Assembly: GCA_027009095.1 (NCBI GenBank)
Contig: JALVDG010000012.1
Location: 1-5,981 of the forward strand
DNA: 5,981 nucleotides
Source of the DNA: Thiotrichaceae bacterium
Lineage (GTDB): Bacteria > Pseudomonadota > Gammaproteobacteria > Thiotrichales > Thiotrichaceae
Direction of reading: 5' to 3'
The translations under genes were made by a program, and so were the position numbers. Under the pieces are notes generated by a model, which did no database searches, was not told the origin of the DNA, and saw only the letters and a program-made list of their open reading frames with translations. Positions 1 through 5,859 of the stretch are shown here, piece by piece. Every line of letters begins with the position of its first letter. The stretch's first letter is position 1.

Positions 1-1
1 C

Positions 2-568
2 ATGATTACGCTAGTATCTGATTTTTCTTTTATGAACAATCGTAAGATTCGGGATGCGGATCATGCAGAATTGCTATGGCAATTAGTGCATGGACTGGAT
101 ACACCTGATGAAGTTTGGCTTATCCACAATGATGAGATGCCTGCTTTGTGGAGAATACTATGGCGTACTGCTTGGGCGTTTATCATATCGCTAACCCTTT
201 TATTTGTTCTGTGGATATATCGATCAGCTCACCGTTTTGGACCATTAATTCCGAAAGAGCCTAAAAACCGCCGTAGCTTAATTGAGCACATTGCGGCAAG
301 TGGCAATTTTTATTGGAAGAATAAGCAAAAAAAGAAGTTAATCGAAAGTACACGGGATGCACTTAATAAACGCATTGCTTTAACGCACCCAGGTTGGCAA
401 CAACTATCATCCACAGAAAAAATAGCTCAACTATCCGCTCGATTAGAACTACCTGAAAGTACCGTACATAGATTGTTGTTTGATCAAAAAATAGCATTAG
501 CAAAAACTTCAGCAGATGAATTTACTGAATTAGTGAAACAATTAGAAGAAATTAGGAACTCAATATGA
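2..568 (+). CDS. DUF4350 domain-containing membrane protein, 3' part (5' end outside window)
   Basis: This is the C-terminal part of a DUF4350 protein. The frame is open at the window edge, and the first ATG falls inside the conserved stretch ITLVSDFSFMNNRKI followed by DADHAELLW, so it is not the true start and the gene is truncated by the window. That stretch is the end of the periplasmic or extracytoplasmic domain. Residues about 54-74 of the visible part (WRTAWAFIISLTLLFVLWIY) form one clear membrane segment. A basic stretch (KNKQKKK near 106-112) follows, then a cytoplasmic, mostly helical tail. The molecular function of DUF4350 is unknown. In proteobacteria the family commonly sits beside a MoxR ATPase and a DUF58 protein, exactly as here. 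The stop overlaps the MoxR start in ATGA, which suggests coupled translation. The family call is from motif recognition and context. Confidence 0.82.
   Translation: MITLVSDFSFMNNRKIRDADHAELLWQLVHGLDTPDEVWLIHNDEMPALWRILWRTAWAFIISLTLLFVLWIYRSAHRFGPLIPKEPKNRRSLIEHIAASGNFYWKNKQKKKLIESTRDALNKRIALTHPGWQQLSSTEKIAQLSARLELPESTVHRLLFDQKIALAKTSADEFTELVKQLEEIRNSI
554..558 (+). promoter_or_regulatory. Ribosome binding site of the MoxR gene
   Basis: AGGAA lies six bases before the ATG at 565, inside the last codons of the DUF4350 gene. This spacing favours the ATG at 565 over the second in-frame ATG at 574, and it fits translational coupling through the ATGA overlap. Confidence 0.55.
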
Positions 569-1533
569 CGTCGATGACATTGGCTCAAGCTAGTGAGTTA
601 GTACAAACTATTAAAACAGAAATTAGTAAAGCCGTAATAGGGCAACAACAGGTTGTGCACGAAACGTTAATTGCACTATTAGCAGGTGGCAATGTATTGA
701 TAGAGGGAGTACCAGGCTTAGGTAAGACTTTATTAGTACGGGCATTGGCAAATACATTTTCGGGGCAGTTCTCACGCATACAATTTACCCCCGATTTAAT
801 GCCAGCCGATGTAACAGGTCATACACTATATGACATGAAAAACAGTGAGTTTAATTTACACAAAGGCCCTGTATTTACCAATTTGTTACTAGCTGATGAA
901 ATCAATCGTGCGCCAGCAAAAACACAGTCAGCCTTACTAGAGGTAATGCAAGAGCGACAAGTAACCATAGAGGGTGAGGCACATCCTGTACCGCTGCCTT
1001 TTATGACTTTAGCGACACAAAATCCACTAGAGCAAGAAGGCACATACCCTTTACCAGAAGCGCAATTAGATCGTTTTTTACTAAAAATATATATCAATTA
1101 TCCTAATGAGCAAGAAGAAAGCCTAATGGTCGCTGCTGTGACGAATCATCAAACAGGTGATCAGCTCGATTTATCAAGAGTGACCTCTGTGGCATCACCT
1201 GAAACTATCTTACAGATGCAAAATTTAGCCTCAGACGTTCAAGCAGACCAAAGTGTGATTGATTACGCGGTACGCATTGCGCGTGCAACAAGAGATTGGC
1301 AAGGCTTGAGCATTGGCGCAGGGCCTCGTGGCAGTATCTCTCTTATTCGTGCCGCACGAGCGCAAGCAATGTTAAGTGATCGAGATCATATTACACCTGA
1401 TGATATTAAAGAGGTTGCTCTGCCTGTATTGCGTCATCGTGTTGGTTTAGCGCCAGAAATGGAGCTAGAAGGCTATAGCACGGATCAAATTATTCACTCT
1501 ATTTTAGAGAAAATTGAAGCACCTCGACAGTAA
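565..1533 (+). CDS. MoxR-family AAA+ ATPase
   Basis: A 322-residue cytoplasmic AAA+ ATPase of the MoxR family, full length for the family. Motifs in order: Walker A GVPGLGKT at 48-55 with K54; Walker B LLLADE at 107-112 followed by INRAPAKTQSALLEVMQE; sensor 1 TQNP with N153; the YPLPEAQLDRF block with the likely arginine finger R170; and sensor 2 GAGPRGS with R255 at the start of the C-terminal lid. MoxR proteins are thought to act as chaperones that use ATP to assemble or activate partner proteins with vWA-type domains. The DUF58 product encoded next is the obvious partner candidate. The start at 565 is supported by an AGGAA and by the ATGA overlap with the DUF4350 gene. No key residue is missing. 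The substrate of this complex cannot be told from sequence. Confidence 0.95.
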   Translation: MTSMTLAQASELVQTIKTEISKAVIGQQQVVHETLIALLAGGNVLIEGVPGLGKTLLVRALANTFSGQFSRIQFTPDLMPADVTGHTLYDMKNSEFNLHKGPVFTNLLLADEINRAPAKTQSALLEVMQERQVTIEGEAHPVPLPFMTLATQNPLEQEGTYPLPEAQLDRFLLKIYINYPNEQEESLMVAAVTNHQTGDQLDLSRVTSVASPETILQMQNLASDVQADQSVIDYAVRIARATRDWQGLSIGAGPRGSISLIRAARAQAMLSDRDHITPDDIKEVALPVLRHRVGLAPEMELEGYSTDQIIHSILEKIEAPRQ

Positions 1534-1596
1534 AGGCACATTCCTAAGTTTTATACCTTATTTTCTCCTGAGTCCTTAGCCATAGCGAAAATATCA

Positions 1597-2904
1597 ATGC
1601 CACTACCTAGTAAACGTCTATTTTATATACTCTCTGCGCTAGCCTTTATTGGGCTACTTGCTAGCTTGTGGCCAAGTTTAATTATCCTTTGGAAGATAGC
1701 TCTTTATTCCATTATTGCACTTGCATGTATTGATCTGTTGCTAGTTTACCTTAAACAACCAATAGAAGCTTCGCGAAATATACCTAGCTCTTTGCCCTTA
1801 GGCGTTGCTCGTCATATTAGCTTGCGTGTGCATAATCATTCGCAACGTTCTCAGCAATTAGAGATTTTTGATCATTACCCGCAGCAAATGGACGTTAAGG
1901 GCTTGCCTGTTTCTGTCAGTATTGCAGCACAACAGTATGCCGATATTCAATATAAGCTGATAGCCACAGAGCGTGGTAAATTTATCTTCCCATTAATTCA
2001 GCTACATTTATGCTCATTATTAGGATTATGGCAACGTAATATTAAGTTAGATGTCGTCAATGAAACCCGTGTTTACCCTAATTTTGCAGCACTTTCGCAG
2101 TATGCATTATTAGCAACAGACAATAATCTTAGCCAGATGGGAATCATCAAAAAACGTCGTCGTGGAGAAGGGCAAGACTTTCATCAACTAAGAGAATACC
2201 GAGAGGGCGATGCTTTACGCCAGATTGACTGGAAAGCAACGTCTCGGAGTATGAAGCTTATTTCCCGTGAGTATCAAGATGAGCGCGATCAAGAAATTAT
2301 TTTCATGTTAGATTGTGGTTATCGCATGTTAGCTAAAGATGATGATTTATCCCACTTTGATCACACGCTAAATGCCATCTTATTACTCTCGTATGTCGCA
2401 CTGCGTCAAGGTGATGCGGTTGGTTTAGCAACTTTCTCAGGTGAGTCGCGTTGGATACCACCACGCAAAGGCTATCACACCATTCAAAATATCTTAAATA
2501 CAGTCTACGACCTACAACCAAGCAGTGAATCCCCTGACTTTAGTAAAGCGGCAACGGATCTATTACTACGTCATAAAAAACGTGCTTTGGTCATAATACT
2601 AAGCAATATTCGTGATGAAGACAGTGATGATTTACTTCCTGCCATTAGCTTATTACGAAAGCGCCATTTAGTCTTAGTCAGTAGCCTACGCGAGAAAGCA
2701 ATAGATAATGTATTAAGCAGTGCAGTCAAAAAATTACCCGATGCAATCCTTAATGCTGCGACCCATCAATACCTACAACACCGTAAAAAATCATTTGAGA
2801 AATTACTTATAAGCAGAGCAAACGCAGTGGAAACTACGCCTGATCACTTAAGTGTTGAGTTAATAAATGCTTATTTGAATATAAAGCGCAGCGGGGTTTT
2901 ATAG
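1597..2904 (+). CDS. DUF58 domain-containing membrane protein (vWA-like), MoxR partner
   Basis: A 435-residue protein with two N-terminal membrane segments (about residues 8-28 and 29-52) and a soluble remainder. A beta-rich region (about 60-160) is followed by the DUF58 signature: GEGQDFHQLREYREGD and RQIDWKATSR, within 190-217. After that comes a vWA-like fold starting at IIFMLDCGYRM, with D239 where a MIDAS aspartate would be. The DxSxS motif reads D-C-G, a form I recall from other gammaproteobacterial members, so it is not a sign of decay. LSHFDHTLNAILLLSYVALRQGD (in part 251-273), SNIRDED near 336-342 and the ending YLNIKRSGVL also match this subfamily. The gene follows MoxR by 63 bp in the same reading frame. 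The ATG at 1597 gives a normal N-terminus, but I see no strong Shine-Dalgarno before it. The presumed role is a membrane-anchored partner of the MoxR ATPase; the substrate is unknown. Confidence 0.92.
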   Translation: MPLPSKRLFYILSALAFIGLLASLWPSLIILWKIALYSIIALACIDLLLVYLKQPIEASRNIPSSLPLGVARHISLRVHNHSQRSQQLEIFDHYPQQMDVKGLPVSVSIAAQQYADIQYKLIATERGKFIFPLIQLHLCSLLGLWQRNIKLDVVNETRVYPNFAALSQYALLATDNNLSQMGIIKKRRRGEGQDFHQLREYREGDALRQIDWKATSRSMKLISREYQDERDQEIIFMLDCGYRMLAKDDDLSHFDHTLNAILLLSYVALRQGDAVGLATFSGESRWIPPRKGYHTIQNILNTVYDLQPSSESPDFSKAATDLLLRHKKRALVIILSNIRDEDSDDLLPAISLLRKRHLVLVSSLREKAIDNVLSSAVKKLPDAILNAATHQYLQHRKKSFEKLLISRANAVETTPDHLSVELINAYLNIKRSGVL

Positions 2905-2948
2905 CAGACGCTTATATTGGAATTAATTTTAGTAATTTTTTACACAGG

Positions 2949-2976
2949 TACTTATACTCCTATTTTTAGGTATAAT
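2949..2976 (+). promoter_or_regulatory. Probable sigma-70 promoter of pyrD
   Basis: A perfect -10 hexamer TATAAT lies at 2971-2976, after the DUF58 stop and before pyrD. The -35 region is poor: TACTTA at 2949-2954 gives a 16-bp spacer. The better-looking TTTACA at 2939-2944 is too far away (26 bp). Transcription would start near 2982-2985, close to a CCCC run, leaving a leader of about 25 nt before the GTG start. No intrinsic terminator is visible between the DUF58 stop and this site, so read-through from upstream is also possible. Confidence 0.55.
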
Positions 2977-3006
2977 TACCCCTCAATTTTCAATATTGGA
3001 CTCCTT

Positions 3007-4050
3007 GTGTATACCTTCTCTTACAAATTATTACGTCCTGTTTTATTTCTTTTTTCTGCTGAAAAAGCGCATAATTTAACATTAAAAGGTTTGAAATTTG
3101 CGTCAAAACTGGGTCTATTAAAACAAGCTGAAAATAATAATTTACAGCCAACGACTGTTATGGGTGTTCAGTTTCCGAATCAAGTAGGTTTGGCAGCGGG
3201 CTTAGATAAAAATGGTGACTACCTTGCTGAGCTATCTCAGTTAGGCTTTGGTTTTGTCGAAATAGGTACAATTACCCCGCGACCTCAAGATGGCAACCCC
3301 TTGCCTCGTTTATTCCGCCTTCCTCAAGCTAATGCAATTATTAATCGCATGGGCTTTAATAATCTTGGTATTCAGCATCTATTAAAGAAAGTTAGAGAAG
3401 CGCGTGATGCAGGTCACTCAGGTGTTATTGGCATCAATATTGGGAAGAATTTTGATACTAAGGTGGAGAATGCTGTTGATGATTATTTGATTTGTTTACG
3501 TGAAGCTTATGCCTTAGCAGATTATATAACCATTAATATATCATCCCCCAATACCCCAGGTTTACGCGATTTACAGTATGGTGATGAGCTAAATAAATTG
3601 CTTTCAACATTAAAAAAAGAGCAATCAATACTATCTGAAAAACAGGGGAGATATGTTCCACTGGCTGTAAAAGTAGCACCTGATTTAACGCCTGATGAAG
3701 TAACATTTATTGCAGAAACCTTATTAGATAATAATATCGATGGGTTAATTGCAAGCAATACAACATTATCTCGTGATGCTGTCACTGATATGCAGTATGG
3801 GAATGAGGCGGGAGGTCTGAGTGGTGAGCCTCTACGTGACCTATCAACAGCTATTATTTCCCAGTTTTATCAAATTCTAGGTGATAAAATTCCAATTATA
3901 GGAGTAGGGGGAATAGCATCAGGCAAGGATGCGTTAGATAAAATCAAAGCAGGTGCAAAATTGGTGCAAATATACACTGCACTTATTTACAAAGGTCCTG
4001 CTTTAATCAAGGAATGCTCTCAAGTACTTGCCGATGATGCGAAGGATTAA
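3007..4050 (+). CDS. pyrD: Dihydroorotate dehydrogenase (quinone), class 2
   Basis: Oxidises dihydroorotate to orotate, the fourth step of de novo UMP synthesis, passing electrons through FMN to the quinone pool at the inner face of the cytoplasmic membrane. The 347 residues compare with 336 in E. coli. The N-terminal helix [15 protein letters not shown] followed by AEKAHNLTL is the membrane-associating part typical of class 2. Visible motifs: AGLDKNG at 64-70 with K68; INRMGFNN at 112-119; GINIGKN at 142-148; [11 protein letters not shown] at 177-187, where S180 is the catalytic-base serine by alignment with E. coli S175; K222 in AVKVAP; NTT at 251-253; GLSGEPL; and the FMN-phosphate loop GVGGI at 299-303. 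The GTG at 3007 is chosen because E. coli PyrD aligns from there, GGA precedes it by six bases, and the earlier in-frame TTG at 2917 lies upstream of the TATAAT. folP follows closely. Confidence 0.95.
   Translation: MYTFSYKLLRPVLFLFSAEKAHNLTLKGLKFASKLGLLKQAENNNLQPTTVMGVQFPNQVGLAAGLDKNGDYLAELSQLGFGFVEIGTITPRPQDGNPLPRLFRLPQANAIINRMGFNNLGIQHLLKKVREARDAGHSGVIGINIGKNFDTKVENAVDDYLICLREAYALADYITINISSPNTPGLRDLQYGDELNKLLSTLKKEQSILSEKQGRYVPLAVKVAPDLTPDEVTFIAETLLDNNIDGLIASNTTLSRDAVTDMQYGNEAGGLSGEPLRDLSTAIISQFYQILGDKIPIIGVGGIASGKDALDKIKAGAKLVQIYTALIYKGPALIKECSQVLADDAKD
4042..4046 (+). promoter_or_regulatory. Ribosome binding site of folP
   Basis: AAGGA lies seven bases before the folP ATG at 4054 and within the last codons of pyrD. 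This fixes the folP start and suggests that pyrD and folP are read from one mRNA. Confidence 0.6.
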
Positions 4051-4053
4051 AAA

Positions 4054-4860
4054 ATGAGTAGTCAACGTCCACAAATAATGGGAATACTGAATGTCACCCC
4101 TGATAGCTTTTCAGATGGCGGTGAACATGATTCACCCACCTTAGCACTGGATCATGCTTTGCGGATGATTCGTGAGGGGGCTGATATTATTGATGTTGGT
4201 GGTGAGTCAACACGTCCTGGAGCTGATGTTGTTTGTGAAGCAGAGCAAATAAAACGTGTTATTCCTGTGATTGAGTTACTAAGAGATAATATTGATCGCT
4301 CTATTTTAATTAGTATTGATACCACTAATGCCCAGGTAGCTAAGTTAGCCCTAGAAGCAGGTGCTAATTGGATTAATGATGTGTCTGCGGGGGAGGATTC
4401 GGCTGATATGCTATCACTTGCTGCTAGCACACACGCTCCTATTGTTTTAATGCATCGTCAAGGTATCTCTGCCACGATGCAAGACAAACCACAATATAAT
4501 GATGTAGTAGAAGAGGTAACTGCTTATTTACACCAAAGAGCAGAAGCGGCACTTAAAGCAGGTATAAAGTCTGAAAATATCATCCTAGATCCTGGTATTG
4601 GTTTTGGTAAAAGCTTTGAACATAATATTACGTTGATGTCACATTTAAATACTATAACTACCTTAGGTTATAAGGTGTTATTAGGTACAAGTCGTAAACG
4701 TTTTTTAAGTGAAATTTGTCAGCAAAAAAGCTCATCTAAATTAGCCGCAGCTACCTGTGCAACTACCACAGTAGGCGTGCTTGCAGGTGTTCATATTTTT
4801 AGAGTACATGATGTTTTTGAAAATCGTCAAGCAGCGGATGTTACTTGGGAAATCAATTAA
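4054..4860 (+). CDS. folP: Dihydropteroate synthase
   Basis: Condenses dihydropterin pyrophosphate with p-aminobenzoate to dihydropteroate in folate synthesis; a cytoplasmic TIM-barrel enzyme and the target of sulfonamides. The 268 residues compare with 282 in E. coli; the short N-terminus lacks E. coli's leading extension. Conserved elements: NVTPDSFSDGG at 13-23 (N13, F19); GGESTRPG at 49-56 (T53); SIDT with D89; IND with N108; LMHRQG at 132-137; LDPGIGFGKS at 178-187 (D179); GTSRKRF with K215; and RVHD with R250 and H252. All pterin and phosphate ligands known from E. coli are present. The ESTRPGA and GFGKS loops are of FolP type and differ from plasmid Sul2 as I recall it. Residue 135 is Arg where E. 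coli has Met (MHMQG). The gene sits 3 bp after pyrD, not in ftsH-folP-glmM, so it may be a second copy or a rearranged locus. Confidence 0.95.
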   Translation: MSSQRPQIMGILNVTPDSFSDGGEHDSPTLALDHALRMIREGADIIDVGGESTRPGADVVCEAEQIKRVIPVIELLRDNIDRSILISIDTTNAQVAKLALEAGANWINDVSAGEDSADMLSLAASTHAPIVLMHRQGISATMQDKPQYNDVVEEVTAYLHQRAEAALKAGIKSENIILDPGIGFGKSFEHNITLMSHLNTITTLGYKVLLGTSRKRFLSEICQQKSSSKLAAATCATTTVGVLAGVHIFRVHDVFENRQAADVTWEIN

Positions 4861-4877
4861 AACTTAGCTTAAGGATT

Positions 4878-4942
4878 GTGGAGGGGAGCTTGATCAGTTT
4901 AATAACTTGTTTATTTTTCTAAGTATTGATTTCCTCCTCTAC
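4878..4942. repeat. Long imperfect inverted repeat downstream of folP
   Basis: GTGGAGGGG (4878-4886) can pair with CCTCCTCTAC (ending at 4942) over nine positions, two of them G-U. Inside, ATCA (4893-4896) can face TGAT (4927-4930), and AATAACTT (4901-4908) can face AAGTATT (4921-4927) with one bulge. The loop is TTTATTTTTC-like. No T-run follows on either side, so it is not a classical terminator. It could be an mRNA 3'-end structure or chance pairing. Confidence 0.3.
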
Positions 4943-5045
4943 CTGATTTATCAAACAAGGCACATAACTCATTTGTTTCCCAACACGGGTATTTGTCGGC
5001 AATCGTACTCATCATAGGGATCTGTTCACTAATGCTCGATACCAT
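4911..5045 (-). CDS. Small unrecognised minus-strand reading frame (possible gene fragment)
   Basis: On the minus strand an ATG at 5045 opens 44 codons ending in TAA at 4911-4913. The peptide begins MVSSISEQIPMMSTIADKY, continues PCWETNELCALFDK and ends SGRGGNQYLEK. Amino-acid use looks protein-like (balanced charges, Trp, two Cys), and the frame stays open for about 15 more codons upstream of the ATG, to a stop at 5091-5093. I do not recognise the family. There is no Shine-Dalgarno before the ATG at 5045 or before the internal ATG pair, so it may be the 3' remnant of a lost gene or simply a chance frame. It is the only candidate coding signal in the gap after folP, and it partly overlaps the inverted repeat at 4878-4942. 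Confidence 0.25.
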   Translation of the reverse strand: MVSSISEQIPMMSTIADKYPCWETNELCALFDKSGRGGNQYLEK

Positions 5046-5095
5046 GAATGTAACAACAAAAGCTTGGGTAGTGTTAGTAAAGTAATGTATCTATT

Positions 5096-5123
5096 TTGAT
5101 ATTAAAATAATTTTTATGATACT
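5096..5123 (+). promoter_or_regulatory. Weak promoter-like hexamers before the hairpin block
   Basis: TTGATA (5096-5101) and GATACT (5118-5123) are 16 bp apart; TATGAT at 5115-5120 is an overlapping alternative -10. A transcript would start near 5130 and run straight into the hairpin block. In such AT-rich DNA, matches of this quality arise often by chance. Confidence 0.22.
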
Positions 5124-5145
5124 TTTAATGAGTAGATAGGGTGAT

Positions 5146-5172
5146 CGTTGTTTTTTGAAAAACTAAACAACG
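5146..5172. repeat. Perfect 8-bp inverted repeat
   Basis: CGTTGTTT (5146-5153) and AAACAACG (5165-5172) are perfect complements around an 11-nt T/A-rich centre. GTTTTT and AAAAAC (5150-5163) form an alternative inner pairing. It is AT-rich, unlike the GC-rich hairpins that follow, and marks the left limit of the structured block. Confidence 0.5.
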
Positions 5173-5174
5173 CA

Positions 5175-5304
5175 CCAGCTAAAGCTAGTTGATTTGGCTC
5201 GGAAAACCGAGCCCATCGGTGGACTAAACCGCCGACTGAAAGAGAATACGGATGAAAGCCGGTGGTTTTAACCACGAGCTTAAGCCCATTCGGGCGGGCT
5301 AAAG
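5175..5304 (+). mobile_element. Cluster of GC-rich hairpins; candidate right-end / RNA remnant of an IS200/IS605-type element
   Basis: Seen directly: hairpins stand almost end to end. GGCTCGG and CCGAGCC (5196-5213) form a perfect 7-bp stem with an AAAA loop. CGGTGG and CCGCCG (5217-5234) form six pairs, one G-U. GTGG and CCAC (5262-5275) close on TTTTAA. CTTAAGCCC (5279-5287) pairs with GGGCTAAAG (5296-5304) over eight pairs with one A-A mismatch. A weaker stem (AGC, GCT) sits near 5178-5186. Known: IS200/IS605 elements lack terminal inverted repeats, end in subterminal hairpins, and their tnpB 3' ends encode structured omega RNAs. Inference: the GC-rich island inside AT-rich DNA, ending exactly where a broken PcfJ-like gene starts, fits the right end of such an element whose left part is lost. 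No transposase gene is present here, so a host structured RNA or a REP-like repeat stays possible. Confidence 0.35.
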
Positions 5305-5788
5305 TACTTGATAATGCGGTTGAGTATCATGCACAGGGGGTAATGCGTCGTATGGAATCTGCCCGATTAGCAGAAGCACGTCGTTTAGTTGAAATAGAGC
5401 GTATGGAACATACAGAAGAGCAGGAACGTTTAGCACAGCTTGAATTAAAAAATATGCAGATAGTGATTTTGTGTGGAAAAATCAGGGATGGGATTGGGAG
5501 ATATCTACTAAAAAGGCAACAAAATGGAAATTCACTGAATTAACCTCAAGTGAAGAATTAATTGAGGAAGGTGAGGCAATGGCGCATTGTGTTGCCTCGT
5601 ATGACTATGATTGCTATATCCAAGAATCTGCCATTGTTTCACTACGCTTAAATAATAGACGTTGTGCAACCATTGAAGTAGAGCCATTATCAGGTCGTTT
5701 AGTACAAGTATCGGGTTTTGCAAACGGAGATATTAGCCGAAACAAAATGTGTATAATTGAGCAGTGGTTAGCTAAGGTTGTGAATTAG
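5304..5788 (+). pseudogene. PcfJ-like gene remnant, 5'-truncated and frameshifted
   Basis: The 3' half of a gene for a PcfJ-like protein. The first frame gives VLDNAVEYHAQGVMRRMESA and an alanine, glutamate and arginine-rich coiled-coil-like helix up to about 5447. The reading then has to move by -1 at a run of six A (5447-5452), continuing as KYADSDFVWKNQGWDWEI and KWKFTELTSSEELIEEGEAM to the signature HCVASY. IVSLRLNNRRCATIEVE, LVQVSGFANGDIS and a TAG at 5786-5788 follow. The HCVxxY-to-G-x-N block is what identifies PcfJ-like proteins, named after an Enterococcus pCF10 conjugation-region gene; their biochemical role is unclear. Family members are several hundred residues long and the N-terminal part is missing here. 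Upstream the first frame runs into the hairpin block with no homologous-looking residues. With truncation plus frame break, it is most likely dead; an assembly error could explain the frame break only. Confidence 0.72.
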
Positions 5789-5810
5789 TTAATGAGATTT
5801 TGATCGTGTT

Positions 5811-5845
5811 TATCATATTTGAACTCTTCAAATAGATAATTTTTG
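5811..5845 (+). terminator. AT-rich terminator-like hairpin after the PcfJ-like remnant
   Basis: TATC-A-TATTTGAA (5811-5823) pairs with TTCAAATA-GATA (5827-5838) around a CTC loop: 12 pairs with one bulged A. It is followed by ATTTTT at 5839-5844. The geometry fits an intrinsic terminator 22 bp after the TAG at 5788, but the stem has few G-C pairs, so its strength is doubtful. Confidence 0.4.
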
Positions 5846-5859
5846 GAATTTAGTTTTAG

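Larger units (their letters stand above)
4861..5145. other. AT-rich intergenic stretch with no confident gene
   Basis: No protein-coding gene on the plus strand is supported between folP and the hairpin block. I see no convincing intrinsic terminator for the pyrD-folP transcript. What the stretch does hold is an imperfect long hairpin at 4878-4942, a 44-codon minus-strand frame at 4911-5045, a small AT-only hairpin at 5092-5109 (TATTTT and AAAATA) and weak promoter-like hexamers at 5096-5123. Confidence 0.5.

Noticed and set aside
1524..1557. Promoter between MoxR and DUF58 (TCGACA with TTTATA or TATACC)
   Set aside because: Spacing is 20-22 bp and the downstream hexamers are poor; the genes are more simply one operon.
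2881..2917. Terminator after DUF58 (AAGCG with CGCTT)
   Set aside because: The stem is only five pairs with a loop of about 20 nt and no T-run.
2917..3006. In-frame 30-codon N-terminal extension of PyrD starting at a TTG
   Set aside because: E. coli PyrD aligns from the GTG at 3007, the extension contains the TATAAT promoter box, and there is no ribosome binding site at the TTG.
3522..4430. Minus-strand open frames inside pyrD and folP, and similar ones inside MoxR and DUF58
   Set aside because: They are antisense shadows of strongly conserved genes, with no ribosome binding sites and no recognisable protein motifs.
4866..5284. Direct repeat AGCTTAAG at 4866-4873 and 5277-5284 as possible element ends
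   Set aside because: Eight bases built on the palindrome CTTAAG are too short, and the flanks do not match.
5262..5303. Upstream part of the first PcfJ frame (GTG at 5262, VLTTSLSPFGRA)
   Set aside because: It is encoded by the hairpins, has no Shine-Dalgarno and does not look like PcfJ sequence; it is read-through into the inserted or structured block.
5175..5304. CRISPR-like array of hairpin repeats
   Set aside because: The stems differ in sequence and there are no regularly spaced identical repeats.
5471..5788. Independent small gene starting at the GTG at 5471
   Set aside because: The frame is already open from 5444 with matching PcfJ-like residues (KYADSDF) before the GTG, so this is the tail of a larger broken gene.
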